From contig JAVBYB010000088.1 in the NCBI GenBank assembly GCA_030824255.1, positions 1 to 22,217 on the forward strand: a DNA stretch of 22,217 nucleotides, given 5' to 3'. A program made the position numbers and the translations under genes. Below are positions 1 through 8,665 of the stretch, one piece after another. How positions within the stretch are numbered: the first letter of the stretch is position 1; each line of letters opens with the position of its first letter. The DNA comes from a bacterium. Its GTDB lineage: Bacteria > Pseudomonadota > Alphaproteobacteria > Caulobacterales > Hyphomonadaceae. The notes under the pieces were generated by a model. The model worked only from the letters and a program-made list of their open reading frames with translations, ran no database searches and was not told the origin of the DNA.

Positions 1-513
1 GACACGACGGTCGAGCGCTATCTTGTCAGCCACGCGTGTCTGGCGGGTCTGCCTTGGGGCTGGCACAGAAGCCGCCTTTTTCTGGTCGATCTCGAAGAAG
101 AAAGCCGACGCCTTGGCATGTGCGTCAGCTGGAGGCGTCCATTGCAGGGTGAGGTGGTGGACGGTCTCGAACTGCGCGCCCGCCTGTTCGAACTGGGCCG
201 CCCGCTCCGAGTCGATGAGACGCGAGAGATCATCCTCGAACGCGCCGTCGGGATAGTCCGTTATCTCGCGGCGATCCGCTTCGATATAGACAACCCAGCC
301 ATGCCCGAGCCGCCGGAACACATTGTTGGCGCGCGCGGTGAAGGCGACCAGCTCTTCCGGAGTAGACGAGCGTACGTCAGGTCCGCGGAACCGGGCTGTG
401 GCCTGGAAGGACCCATCCTTGTTGAGGACAACGCCTGGCGCGACCAGCATTGCCCAAGGGAGGTAATCCTCAAGGCGGCTGGGCGTGTGAGCGTAAGGAG
501 CAAGGGAGAACAT
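1..513 (-). CDS. trbE: TrbE conjugal transfer ATPase (VirB4 family), N-terminal part
   Basis: The reading frame opens at ATG 513-511 and stays open to the left edge, giving the first 171 residues. It starts MFSLAPYAHTPSRLEDYLPW and continues with a GVVLNKDGSFQATARFRGPD stretch. This matches the N-terminal domain of TrbE/VirB4, the largest ATPase of the mating-pair-formation type IV secretion system, which works at the inner membrane with TrbB and TraG. The Walker motifs of this family lie further in and fall outside the window. The start follows the trbD stop by 35 bases, and the gene is fifth in an overlapping traG-copG-trbBCDE operon. The family call rests on the N-terminus plus gene order. 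Confidence 0.88.
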   Translation of the reverse strand, partial: MFSLAPYAHTPSRLEDYLPWAMLVAPGVVLNKDGSFQATARFRGPDVRSSTPEELVAFTARANNVFRRLGHGWVVYIEADRREITDYPDGAFEDDLSRLIDSERAAQFEQAGAQFETVHHLTLQWTPPADAHAKASAFFFEIDQKKAASVPAPRQTRQTRVADKIALDRRV

Positions 514-548
514 GTTCAGATCCGTTGGGAGAGAGTCCGTTTGAAGCG

Positions 549-815
549 TCAGGTCTCAAGACGGTTGGGGATGCGCATGGCGCGGCTCATCACTTCGACC
601 GCGTCGGGATCGCGCCGGGCGAGGATGACGCCGAGCACATGCCCCGCGATGCCCAGGATGAGCCCGGGGAGGAGGGCTCCGGCAAAGGCGACGATGGCCG
701 CCAGCGTGCCGTTGAGGATGGCATAAGACCGGGGAGCCCCACCCATGAGGAGGGGTTGGGTGAGGGCCTGCCGAACGGGCGCCACAAATCCTGGAACATC
801 GCGGGTATCGCGCAT
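549..815 (-). CDS. trbD: TrbD conjugal transfer protein (VirB3 family)
   Basis: This 88-residue inner-membrane protein starts MRDTRDVPGFVAPVRQALTQ and has a hydrophobic pair of segments at about residues 32-65. It ends in a charged tail with ARRDPDAVEVMSRAM. Length and pattern fit TrbD/VirB3, a small membrane component of the type IV secretion channel that pairs with TrbE/VirB4. The start was set at ATG 815-813 because AGGAGA precedes it by seven bases. The frame is open further upstream, but that extension would overlap trbC and looks non-coding. The trbC stop lies 13 bases upstream, so the genes are co-transcribed. Confidence 0.88.
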   Translation of the reverse strand: MRDTRDVPGFVAPVRQALTQPLLMGGAPRSYAILNGTLAAIVAFAGALLPGLILGIAGHVLGVILARRDPDAVEVMSRAMRIPNRLET

Positions 816-828
816 GCGAGCTTCTCCT

Positions 829-1161
829 CTACGGAATAACCGCGCCGCCGCCGCCAACCAGCGGCAGGAAGAAGCTCGCCGCAGCGAATGCGATGGCGAG
901 ACCGAACAGGATCTGCAGCAGCTTCTTGAAGCCCTGGCCGACATCGCCGAACGCCAGCGTGAGGCCTGTTGCGACGATGATCAGGATCGCGACGATCCGC
1001 GCGACCGGGCCGGTGATGGAATCCAGCACCGCCGTCAGCGGGCCTTCCCACGGCATGCCGCCGCCGGCAGTCGCCGCGTGCGCCGCTCCGCTGAGCATCA
1101 CGGCGCCAACGCCGAGAGTTGCCACGCGCACCATTGCGCGCAGCGTCTTGGTCAGTCTCAT
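829..1161 (-). CDS. trbC: TrbC conjugal pilin subunit (VirB2 family)
   Basis: This 110-residue protein has an N-terminal signal peptide ending near AAHA (about residue 29). A glycine-rich stretch and two hydrophobic helices follow, at about 52-72 and 85-102, and it ends GGGGAVIP. This is the standard form of TrbC/VirB2 propilin, the precursor of the conjugative pilus subunit. In RP4 the TrbC pilin is matured by the TraF peptidase, and a traF-like gene lies at 5948-6505 on the other side of traG. The ATG overlaps the trbB stop in an ATGA junction, which indicates translational coupling. Confidence 0.9.
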   Translation of the reverse strand: MRLTKTLRAMVRVATLGVGAVMLSGAAHAATAGGGMPWEGPLTAVLDSITGPVARIVAILIIVATGLTLAFGDVGQGFKKLLQILFGLAIAFAAASFFLPLVGGGGAVIP

Positions 1162-2168
1162 GGTTCACTCCTGTTGGTAGATTGAAGCGCGCTTCCCCCT
1201 CGCGCAGCGGGGTCCGGCGCTGCGGGCAATCTGCCCTTCGGCGCGAGGATTTCCGGGATGCGCCGGCCGGCTGGCCCGCCGCGCTCCACAAAGACGACGA
1301 GATCAATGGCTTCCGCGATCAGCGCGCGAGGCGGCGTCTCGCAGACTTCCATGGTGAGCTGCTCAAGCCGCGACAGAGCGGCCTGCGCCGAGTTTGCGTG
1401 CAGTGTCGCGATGCCGCCCGGATGACCGGTATTCCAGGCCTTGAGCAGGTCGAGAGCTTCGGGACCGCGCACCTCGCCGACCACAATGCGATCAGGCCGG
1501 AGCCGGAGCGTCGAGCGCACCAGGTCCGACAGGGATACCGACCCGGGCTGTGTCCGCAGCGCGACCACGTCCTCCGCCGCGCACTGGAGCTCGCGGGTGT
1601 CTTCTAGAATGACCACGCGTTCGCCAAGCTGGGCGATCTCATGCAGCAGCGCATTGGCGAGCGTTGTCTTGCCCGAGCCCGTGCCGCCCGCGACCATGAT
1701 GTTGGCGTGGTCGCGGATCGCGCGCCGAAGTGTGGCGGCCTGTCCTGGGGTGATGACGCCCGAGGCTTCATAGTCATTGAGCGTGAACACGCGTGCCGCT
1801 GGCTTGCGGATCGCAAAGCAGGGCGCGCGTGACACCGGCGGCAGGACGCCTTCGAACCGCTCGCCACGTGGGGGCAGCTCGGCAGAGACGATGGGGGTGT
1901 CGCGATTGACCTCGGCGCCGGTCAGCGTGGCGACAAGACGGATGACGCGCTCGGTCTCTGATGCTTCGAGCCGGTGCGGCGTTGCGACCCGACCCTTGCC
2001 GGCCTGCTCAAGCCAGAGACGGCCATCCGGGTTGGCGATGACCTCGATCGTGTCGGTCGCCTCCAGCATGGCTGCGACCGACGGCCCGAGCGCTGTGGTC
2101 AGCATGGCCAATCCACGTGAGGGGTCATGGCCACGCGACGCGTCGTGTTGAGGAACGGCGTTGCTCAT
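1158..2168 (-). CDS. trbB: TrbB conjugal transfer ATPase (VirB11 family)
   Basis: This 336-residue protein is the hexameric traffic ATPase of the type IV secretion system. The Walker A motif GGTGSGKT lies at about residues 161-168, an Asp box VVILEDTREL at 185-194, a Walker B-like RIVVGEVRG at 227-235, and the His box GHPGGIATLHAN at 248-259, all in the order found in VirB11 proteins. The length is normal for TrbB, and no signal peptide or membrane segment is seen, which fits a cytoplasmic protein at the inner face of the channel. It overlaps both neighbours by four bases (ATGA), with the copG-like gene upstream and trbC downstream. Confidence 0.95.
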   Translation of the reverse strand: MSNAVPQHDASRGHDPSRGLAMLTTALGPSVAAMLEATDTIEVIANPDGRLWLEQAGKGRVATPHRLEASETERVIRLVATLTGAEVNRDTPIVSAELPPRGERFEGVLPPVSRAPCFAIRKPAARVFTLNDYEASGVITPGQAATLRRAIRDHANIMVAGGTGSGKTTLANALLHEIAQLGERVVILEDTRELQCAAEDVVALRTQPGSVSLSDLVRSTLRLRPDRIVVGEVRGPEALDLLKAWNTGHPGGIATLHANSAQAALSRLEQLTMEVCETPPRALIAEAIDLVVFVERGGPAGRRIPEILAPKGRLPAAPDPAARGGSALQSTNRSEP

Positions 2169-2623
2169 TCGCCGGCCGCCCCCACATGGCAGTCGGGAGT
2201 AGAATGCTCGATGGTCGGACCGAACTGGTCGCGCAGGATGCTGCGGCCCGTCCGGAGCTTGGCAACCATCGCGGCGATGACATTGCGGAAGCGCTCCGAC
2301 CCCCGCGCGTTGACGTCCGCCTTGTCCATCTCCGGAATGTCGGGTGAGACGCTCATCACAAACCGCGTCGTGTGTGCGGTCAGTTCGAACAGCGTCTCCT
2401 GGCCGTGCTCGAGCATGGCGAGCCGCGCCATGATCCGGTCGAGGCGCGCCATCAGGGCGTGATGCTCGCCCTCCTGGCGCGTCGCATCGAAGAAGCGATG
2501 GACGGCATCCTCCAGAACGTCTGACGCACTGCGACCCTGATGCACGGCCAGACGCCGCATCGCGGCGACGAGATCCTGGTTGATGTAGGCGGTGATCTTG
2601 GCGCGCGGCATGAGCTCAGACAT
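2165..2623 (-). CDS. CopG/ribbon-helix-helix family protein of the tra operon
   Basis: This 152-residue protein has a predicted ribbon-helix-helix start at about residues 6-35 (PRAKITAYINQDLVAAMRRL, then GRSASDVLEDAVHRF). A helical region with ARLDRIMARLAMLEHGQE follows and may form a coiled coil. Such genes sit between traG and trbB in many alphaproteobacterial transfer clusters. They are annotated as CopG-family regulators, and their targets are mostly unknown. The chosen ATG at 2623 overlaps the traG stop by eight bases. A second in-frame ATG at 2611 (MPRAKI) is also possible, and neither has a strong ribosome binding site. The stop overlaps the trbB start in ATGA. Confidence 0.82.
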   Translation of the reverse strand: MSELMPRAKITAYINQDLVAAMRRLAVHQGRSASDVLEDAVHRFFDATRQEGEHHALMARLDRIMARLAMLEHGQETLFELTAHTTRFVMSVSPDIPEMDKADVNARGSERFRNVIAAMVAKLRTGRSILRDQFGPTIEHSTPDCHVGAAGE

Positions 2624-4613
2624 CCGTGTCGAAATGTTCGGGGTTGAAGGCGAACACGGTTCTCGCGAGGCCAGGCCCCGTGAACGCCGCGCCAAGATCG
2701 TCGGACGATGGCGGTGTTGCCTGTGATGCTGCGTCGTTCGTTTGCGTCGCCTCGCCTGCGGCAGGCGTTGAAAAGTTGAAGGCGTGCTGTAGCGACTGCT
2801 CACTCTGGTCCTGGGCGTGCGTATGGCCGGGACCGGTTGTGCGCTTGAGAGACGTCGACTGCGAGGACGGCGGGAGGGGCGTCGTGGACGCGATGAGGCC
2901 GGACCAGACCGTTGGGAGGCCGTTGGGGGAATGGCGGGGGGACGCAATAGGCGGCTTCAGGCGCGCCTTGAAGATGGGTTCTGCGAAGTAGCGCACTTTC
3001 TTTGCGCGGATGGGTGGCGCCCCGCCGGTCAGGATCAGCGCATCCGCATGCGGCAGCTGCATGACCTCGCCCGGCGTCAGCAGGGGCCGCGGCACTTCCT
3101 GGCGCGAGACCATGGTGTGGCCGAGCCAGGGCGCCATGCGCGAGCCGGCATAGTTCATCTGCGCGCGCGTCTCGGTGGTGACGCCCAGCATGTCGGAGAT
3201 ACGGCGGGCAGTCCGTTCGTCATTGCAGGCGAAGGCGACCCGCACATGAGCATTGTCGAGAATGGAGGTGTTCTCGCCATAGGTCTGGACGAGCTGATTG
3301 AGCGATTGCGCAACCAGGCAGGCCTTGATCCTGTAGCCACGGATATAGGCGAGGGCGTGCTCGAAGAAATCCAGCTTCCCGAGCTGCGGAAACTCATCGA
3401 GCATCAGGAGGACGCGCCGGCCGGTAGGGTTTTCGGAAGCGACCTCTGTCAACCGCTTCAGGATCTGGTTGATCATCAGACGCAGCAGCGCCTTGAGACG
3501 GGAGATCTCTTCGGGCGGCACAACCAGATAGAGCGAGATCGGCCGCTCGCCGTTGATCAGCTCCTCGATCGTGAAATCAGACGTCTCGGTCGCGCGGGCG
3601 AGGAGAGGATCACGATAGAGCGCAAGGAAACCGAGGGCGGTTGAGACAACGCCGGAGCGCTCGGCATCCGCCATGTCCAGGAGTTGACGCGCGCCGGCCG
3701 CGACAACGGGATGGGGTGCGCCATCCTTGATGGGTCGACGCAGCATCTCGTCGAACAGGTCGAGCACCGGTCGCGCCGGGTCGGCCAGCAGCTGCCCGAC
3801 GCGTGCAAGCGACTTCTGCTTCTCGGCATAGAGCGTCCAGAGGATCGTTGCGACCAGCAGTTCGAACGCGCGGAGCTGCCAGTGGCTGCGCTCGCGCAAC
3901 GCCCCTTCCGGATCGACCAACATGTCGGCCAGGACCTGCGCGTCGCGCACTTCGGCATCGCCGCGGCGGATCTGAGTCAGCGGATTGTAGCGATGCGTGT
4001 CCGCCTTGGTCGGCGCAAACCTGTAGACCGGGCCAAAAGCTGCCCGCAGGCCGGATGTTACGGCCCAGCTCTCGCCCTTGAGGTCGAGGGCCAAGTAGGA
4101 ATGCCGCCAGACAAGGCCGGTGGGCAGCGAAATGCCAACACTTTTGCCCGTGTTGGTCGGGGCGATGACCAGCACATGCTCATCCCCATCATGTCGCAGG
4201 AGCTGGTTGTCCAGCGTGCCCAGGACGACGCCATCGCCGCTGGTGAGATTGAGTTTGTGGACATCGCGTGGCGTCGCCCAGCGGGCGCTGCCATAGGTGA
4301 CTGAGTCTTTGGCTTCCCGCGCGCGCCAGAGTGAGAAGCCGAACGCGATCGCGACCGAGATGATGACCCCGGCAAGGAAGATCAGTGCGCCCGTCTCGAA
4401 GATGTGCCGGGCATAGGCGTCATAGGCATACCACCACAGGAAGAACTTCCAGGGCGCATAGAGGGGATAGCCAAGCAGGATAGCATCAGGCGTGCCGAGT
4501 TGTGACTGGTAACCCAGCACGCCGGCCGTCCATTGTGTCGTGATGACAAGACTCGCAGCAAACGCTGCAAGCACGCAGAGGATCTGACCCCAGTAAACGC
4601 GTCCGGCGCTCAT
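2616..4613 (-). CDS. traG: TraG/VirD4-type conjugal coupling protein
   Basis: This 665-residue inner-membrane ATPase brings the relaxase-DNA complex to the secretion channel. Two N-terminal membrane segments lie at about residues 10-30 and 74-94. The Walker A motif APTNTGKSVG is at 151-160, Walker B VLLMLDEFPQLG at 401-412, and VAQSLNQLVQTYG follows at 434-446, all typical of VirD4/TraG. Beyond about residue 560 the C-terminus is a low-complexity tail rich in Ser, Pro, Thr and Gln, of the kind that varies between relatives. It is the first gene of the minus-strand transfer operon and diverges from the LysR-type gene across 341 bases. The relaxase that would use this coupling protein is not in the window. 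Confidence 0.95.
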   Translation of the reverse strand: MSAGRVYWGQILCVLAAFAASLVITTQWTAGVLGYQSQLGTPDAILLGYPLYAPWKFFLWWYAYDAYARHIFETGALIFLAGVIISVAIAFGFSLWRAREAKDSVTYGSARWATPRDVHKLNLTSGDGVVLGTLDNQLLRHDGDEHVLVIAPTNTGKSVGISLPTGLVWRHSYLALDLKGESWAVTSGLRAAFGPVYRFAPTKADTHRYNPLTQIRRGDAEVRDAQVLADMLVDPEGALRERSHWQLRAFELLVATILWTLYAEKQKSLARVGQLLADPARPVLDLFDEMLRRPIKDGAPHPVVAAGARQLLDMADAERSGVVSTALGFLALYRDPLLARATETSDFTIEELINGERPISLYLVVPPEEISRLKALLRLMINQILKRLTEVASENPTGRRVLLMLDEFPQLGKLDFFEHALAYIRGYRIKACLVAQSLNQLVQTYGENTSILDNAHVRVAFACNDERTARRISDMLGVTTETRAQMNYAGSRMAPWLGHTMVSRQEVPRPLLTPGEVMQLPHADALILTGGAPPIRAKKVRYFAEPIFKARLKPPIASPRHSPNGLPTVWSGLIASTTPLPPSSQSTSLKRTTGPGHTHAQDQSEQSLQHAFNFSTPAAGEATQTNDAASQATPPSSDDLGAAFTGPGLARTVFAFNPEHFDTDV

Positions 4614-4954
4614 GCGTTTACGACTCTCATTGCGCAGCGAGCGTTAATCGCAGGGCGCCCCGTGAGGCGCGAAGCTGTCGTGGCGTTACGGGACGCGCCC
4701 GGCGAAGAGACCTCGGATGGACTCGCCGTCTGCGGGAACAGCGGGTTATCGAATTCGCGGTCACCGCACGCTTCGAAGACCGTCCGTACACGGAGGCCGG
4801 ACGAAAAAGCCTGTCTGGTCCGGGGGTTGCACGGATAACACGTTAACGTGGGTAGGGGCCTGTCCATCGCGTCCACTCAGCCAGTGATCTATCTGGCTTA
4901 GGCGCGGCGCGGATTTTTCGCCTCACGTAGTTTACGCGAGGGGGTCGTCAAAAA
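4614..4954. promoter_or_regulatory. Divergent control region between traG and the LysR-type gene
   Basis: These 341 bases hold no convincing gene. They must carry promoters for the minus-strand traG-trb operon and for the plus-strand lysR-like gene. The clearest structure is a perfect palindrome, CACGTTAACGTG, at 4839-4850. It lies about 105 bases before the LysR-type start, so it could be an operator for that regulator or for the nearby ParB-like protein. A purine-rich GAGGGGG at 4938-4944 serves as ribosome binding site for the LysR-type gene. An origin of transfer could also lie here, but I cannot recognise a nick site with confidence. Confidence 0.5.
4839..4850. repeat. Perfect 12-base palindrome (possible operator)
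   Basis: CACGTTAACGTG is its own reverse complement. The symmetry stops at the flanking bases (A on the left, G on the right). It sits between two divergent transfer-module operons, where a dimeric DNA-binding protein would be expected to act. The assignment as an operator is inferred from position and symmetry only. Confidence 0.5.
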
Positions 4955-5923
4955 ATGACGAACGTTGGCGGGGCGAAACTCGACTGGGATCGGCTTAAGG
5001 TCTTCCAGACGGTAGCCGACACGGGAAGCATCAACGCAGCTTCGAAGACGCTCTGCCTCAGCTACGGCAAGGTGTCCAAGGACCTCGAGGAGCTTGAACG
5101 CATGCTCGGACACCAGCTGTTCGAACGATCAAGCCGGGGCCTTGAGTTGACCAATGTCGGCGAAGACATCCTGCGCTCGGCGCGCAACATGGCGGACTCG
5201 GTGCAGTCGATCATCGAGCGCGCCAATGAGAGTGCGCCAGACCATCTCGTCATCTGCGCGCGCGAAGGCATCGCAACCTACTGGCTCGCGCGCCGCATGT
5301 CCGAGCTACTGGCGCTTGAGCCCGATATGAGGGTCTTTCTGAAGGTGCTGCCGACGGCTCCAAACCTCCTTGAAGGCGATGGCGATATCGCCATCCAGTT
5401 CGAAGAACCTGGCGCGAGCAACATCGTCTCACGCCAACTCGGCTGGCTGCACTACATTCTCTACGCAACGCCGGACTATCTGAAGCGCTTCGGTGAACCG
5501 AAGACGATGTCGGATCTCCAGTCGCATCAATGCCTGCGGCTGTCCGGCAAGGAATACCAGCCCTCGAGCTGGCGGCCCGGTGCGGCAGCCTGGGGCGAGA
5601 TTCTGCCCAACGCGATGGAGACTGATACGGGTACTGTGCTCATGGAGGCATGCGCCTCCGGGGCAGGGATTGCTGTTCTGCCGAGCTATGTCTCCGAGTT
5701 CGAGGACCGTGTGGTGCCGCTCCTCGGCATCAAGCCGCTAGGGTCGGTCAAGTTCTGGCTGACCTACACCGAACGCGTCCGCAATCTGCAGGCCAGCCAA
5801 CCGATACTCCATTGGATCAGGTCCTGCTTTGATCCGCGCTACCACGCATGTTTCCGGGAGCTCTATGTGCCGCCCGAGCCGAAACTGTGCCTGCCGGCTG
5901 GATCGCCCAGATCGATGCTTTGA
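4955..5923 (+). CDS. LysR-type transcriptional regulator of the transfer module
   Basis: This 322-residue protein has a LysR-type winged helix-turn-helix at about residues 9-68 (LDWDRLKVFQTVADTGSINA, then SYGKVSKDLEELERMLGHQL and GLELTNVGEDIL). A substrate-binding-like effector domain follows at about 95-300, containing LATPDYL-like and GAGIAVLPSYVSEFE segments. The helix-turn-helix carries a Tyr-Gly in place of the more usual Gln-Pro-Ser or Gln-Ser-Ala, a modest departure. It diverges from traG and is followed after 24 bases by the traF-like gene, so it probably controls transfer genes. The effector is unknown. The start at ATG 4955 has GAGGGGG ten bases upstream. Confidence 0.9.
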   Translation: MTNVGGAKLDWDRLKVFQTVADTGSINAASKTLCLSYGKVSKDLEELERMLGHQLFERSSRGLELTNVGEDILRSARNMADSVQSIIERANESAPDHLVICAREGIATYWLARRMSELLALEPDMRVFLKVLPTAPNLLEGDGDIAIQFEEPGASNIVSRQLGWLHYILYATPDYLKRFGEPKTMSDLQSHQCLRLSGKEYQPSSWRPGAAAWGEILPNAMETDTGTVLMEACASGAGIAVLPSYVSEFEDRVVPLLGIKPLGSVKFWLTYTERVRNLQASQPILHWIRSCFDPRYHACFRELYVPPEPKLCLPAGSPRSML

Positions 5924-5947
5924 GAGATTGAAGGCAAGAGTCACCGC

Positions 5948-6505
5948 ATGGTTGAAGACCTGGGAGGGCCGCGAGGAAGAACGCTTGCACGGGCTCAACC
6001 TGGTCGTGGCTGGATGAAGGCCGGCCTCCTGGCTGTCGCCACACTGGGTGTAGCGGCTTTGGCTCTTCCCGTAGCCGCGGGATCAGCGCAGTTCGTTTGG
6101 AATGCGACCGCCAGCGCTCCAGCGGGACTCTATCGCATCGACCACGAACGATGGCATGTCGGGGATCGCGTCGCCGTGCTTCCCGCCGATATGCTGGCCG
6201 CAGAGCTGGATCGTAGGGGCGTTCTGCCGAGAGGCAAACTTCTCATCAAGCGCGTTGTTGCTGCGGCCGGAGATGCCGTTTGCCGACGTGATGGCACGGT
6301 CCTCGTCAACGACGAGGTTATCGCACAAGCCAAATCGAACGACTCGACAGGAGAGCCGCTTCCATCATGGCAGGGGTGTGCCTCCTTGCACGAGGGCCAG
6401 GTGTTCCTGCTTGGCGATACCGCTGGGTCTTATGATGGGCGGTACTTTGGCGTGACACGGGCAAGCGAGATCATCGGCCGGGCGGAACTGCTGCTGACAT
6501 TCTGA
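5948..6505 (+). CDS. traF: TraF-like S26 family signal peptidase
   Basis: This 185-residue protein has one N-terminal membrane segment at about residues 23-45 followed by a periplasmic S26 peptidase domain. The catalytic serine is probably Ser56 in NATASAPAGLYRI and the general-base lysine Lys101 in LLIKRVVAAAGD. The family's final box is GDTAGSYDGRYFG at about 156-168. In RP4, TraF cleaves and cyclises the TrbC pilin, and the same role is likely here because trbC is in the same module. It follows the lysR-like gene by 24 bases and is probably co-transcribed. The start is not certain: ATG 6014 (residue 23) would also keep the membrane segment and active site. Confidence 0.9.
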   Translation: MVEDLGGPRGRTLARAQPGRGWMKAGLLAVATLGVAALALPVAAGSAQFVWNATASAPAGLYRIDHERWHVGDRVAVLPADMLAAELDRRGVLPRGKLLIKRVVAAAGDAVCRRDGTVLVNDEVIAQAKSNDSTGEPLPSWQGCASLHEGQVFLLGDTAGSYDGRYFGVTRASEIIGRAELLLTF

Positions 6506-6567
6506 CAGTCAGCGACACGTTGAGCAGGCGGGTGTCGACGCCGGTAGGACGCCTGCGCGCTTCTCCT

Positions 6568-6655
6568 CGCCTGTGGCCTGTCGCGTCCGCCGTTCAAGGG
6601 ACGCTGGCGCTCTTCGCCCTTGAGCAGCGGCCTCATGCGACAGGCCGGTGAGGCG
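6568..6655 (+). repeat. Long imperfect inverted repeat upstream of the parB-like gene
   Basis: The left arm (6568-6600) and right arm (6617-6655) can pair around a 16-base loop. The exact core is GGCCTGTCGC at 6575-6584 against GCGACAGGCC at 6637-6646, and a second block of seven matching bases lies at TCAAGGG 6594-6600 against CCCTTGA 6617-6623. It fills most of the 210-base gap between traF and the parB-like gene and ends about 60 bases before the parB start. No U-run follows, so it does not look like a simple terminator. It may be a leader RNA hairpin or a protein-binding site. Confidence 0.65.
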
Positions 6656-6715
6656 GGTCGCGCAGGCGACCCCGATCCGGCGTTCCGCCCTCGGGCATGC
6701 TCAAGGAGCTCATCC

Positions 6716-8644
6716 ATGACTGCTCAAGCTCACTCCATACAGCTGATCGCCCTCAACAAGCTGGTCGCTTCGCCGCGCAATGTTCGCAAGCAGGATCGCA
6801 AGGCCGATCTCGACGCCCTGGCCGCTTCAATTGCCGCTCACGGCCTGCTCCAGAATCTCTGCGTGGTTCCGACCGAGGGAGACAAGTTCGAGGTCGACGC
6901 CGGTGGCCGACGTCTCGCCGCACTGAAACAACTGGCCAGGCAGGGCGTGCTGTCGAAAGATCATCCGGTCCCCTGCCACGTTGTTGCGGCAGAGCGGGGC
7001 ATCGAGGTGTCGCTTGCGGAAAACGTCCAGCGCGTCGCCATGGACGCCATGGATGAGGTTGATGCCTACGCCGCGCTCGTCGCAGAGGGAGCCACGGCAG
7101 ACGATGTCGCCCGCCGATTCGGGGTAACCCGTCGTCACGTCGACCAGCGCCTGGCACTCGCGGGACTGTCGCCCAAAATCAAGACGGCCTGGAAGCGCGG
7201 GGACGTCAGCCTGGAAGCAGCCCGCGCCTTCTGCCTCGTCGAAAGCCATGCCCAGCAAGAGGCCGTGTTCAAGAGTCTGAGCCGGCCGGTGACGCATGCC
7301 GGATCCGTTCGCGCCCGACTGATGGAAGGGCGCATGCGGGCGTCGGATCGTCTGGCGGCGTTTGTCGGGCTTGAAGCCTATGAATGCGCCGGAGGCGTTG
7401 TGGTGCGCGACCTGTTTGATGCTGAAGCCGTCTATGTTGAAAATCCGGCACTGATGGCGGAACTGGCTGAACAGAAGCTCGCCGGCGAGCGCGATAGCTG
7501 GATCGCGCAAGGCTGGGGATGGGTCGAGACAAGCCTTGGTCAGGGCCGCGCCGATAGCGGCTATGCTGTGATGCGCCTTCAGCCTGAATGGCGCGACTAC
7601 ACCGATGACGAAGAGGCCGAACTGACCCGCCTGCGCGACGAACTGGATGCGCTCGACGCCGCACTGGATGAAGACAGCATCGAGGATGATCCGCGCTGGG
7701 ACGCGCGTGACACGCTTGCCGCCTCAATCGAAACCCTGCGTCAGTCAGCCCGGGTCTGGAACGCGGATCTCATCGCACATGCTGGCGTGGTCATCGCGAT
7801 CAATCATGACGGAGAAGCCTATGCCACACTGGGCGTTGTCCGGCAGTCTGATGAGAAGACGATCAAGGACATCCGCAAACGGCTGGAGAGGGCAGAGACC
7901 GGTGATGACGCCGTCATCGATGACGAGGCGGTCGCATCTCCAGAGCCTGAGACTGCCTGCGGTCTCCCAAAGTCCGTGATCCGCGATTTGTCGCTCGCGC
8001 GTTCACGCGCGATACGTCTCCTGCTGGCGCGGGATCGGGAAACTGCTCTTGCCGTGACAGTTGCTGCGATGATCATGCGGACCGTGTTCCGAAGCGAATT
8101 GTCCGGTGTCGGTCTGTCGGCGAGCGCCGCGCATGTCGACGACCTCGAAGCGCTCGTTGAAACGCGCAGCGCAATTATGGCCCATATTCCTGACAATGAG
8201 GACGAGGTGCTCGACTGGTGCCTGATGCAGCCTCCCGAAACACTTCTCTCGGTTCTGGCGGTCATCGCGGCCGATGCCGTCGATCTCGTGCACGAGAAGG
8301 GCGCGCCCTCAGATCATCGCCGTCAGTCACTGGCCGACAGACTGTCGGAGATCCTCGATCTCGACATGCGTGAGTTCTGGAAGGCGGATGCGTCTTACTG
8401 GACACGTCTGCCAAAGGCGGACCTGCTGGTCGCCGTTGCCGAGGCGCCACGATTTTTCGAGCAGAGGGAGCAGTCACGGGAAGCGACATTGAAAGCTTAC
8501 AACAAGCTCAAGAAGGACGAGCTGGCCGCAAAGGTTGGCGAGGCATTGGGAGGAACAGGCTATCTGCCTGATCTTCTGGTTACGCCCGCGCCTGCTGGCG
8601 TCTACGAGCTGACGTCTGCCGGTGTGGCGATTGCTGCCGAGTAA
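6716..8644 (+). CDS. Large ParB-like partition/nuclease-domain protein of the conjugative element
   Basis: This 642-residue protein has an N-terminal ParB domain at about residues 8-100, containing ASPRNVRKQ, AASIAAHGLLQNL and the GGRRLAAL box, and SLAENVQR. A helix-turn-helix follows at about 120-145 (TADDVARRFGVTRRHVDQRL). The remaining 450 residues are acidic and helical and have no motif I can name. It is more than twice the size of ordinary ParB, but large ParB-like proteins of this kind are common beside traF and lysR in alphaproteobacterial elements. No ParA partner is in the window, so classical partition is unproven. The start at ATG 6716 has AAGGAG seven bases upstream. An upstream in-frame extension crosses the inverted repeat and was rejected. 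Confidence 0.88.
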   Translation: MTAQAHSIQLIALNKLVASPRNVRKQDRKADLDALAASIAAHGLLQNLCVVPTEGDKFEVDAGGRRLAALKQLARQGVLSKDHPVPCHVVAAERGIEVSLAENVQRVAMDAMDEVDAYAALVAEGATADDVARRFGVTRRHVDQRLALAGLSPKIKTAWKRGDVSLEAARAFCLVESHAQQEAVFKSLSRPVTHAGSVRARLMEGRMRASDRLAAFVGLEAYECAGGVVVRDLFDAEAVYVENPALMAELAEQKLAGERDSWIAQGWGWVETSLGQGRADSGYAVMRLQPEWRDYTDDEEAELTRLRDELDALDAALDEDSIEDDPRWDARDTLAASIETLRQSARVWNADLIAHAGVVIAINHDGEAYATLGVVRQSDEKTIKDIRKRLERAETGDDAVIDDEAVASPEPETACGLPKSVIRDLSLARSRAIRLLLARDRETALAVTVAAMIMRTVFRSELSGVGLSASAAHVDDLEALVETRSAIMAHIPDNEDEVLDWCLMQPPETLLSVLAVIAADAVDLVHEKGAPSDHRRQSLADRLSEILDLDMREFWKADASYWTRLPKADLLVAVAEAPRFFEQREQSREATLKAYNKLKKDELAAKVGEALGGTGYLPDLLVTPAPAGVYELTSAGVAIAAE

Positions 8645-8665
8645 GAGTTACTCTGTCGGAGTCTA

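Noticed and set aside
2817..3644. A long plus-strand open frame opposite traG
   Set aside because: It lies entirely inside traG, which has all VirD4 motifs. The frame shows no family match and is explained by GC-rich codon use.
6620..6715. An N-terminal extension of the parB-like protein
   Set aside because: It would start inside the inverted repeat and has no ribosome binding site. AAGGAG and the family start both support ATG 6716.
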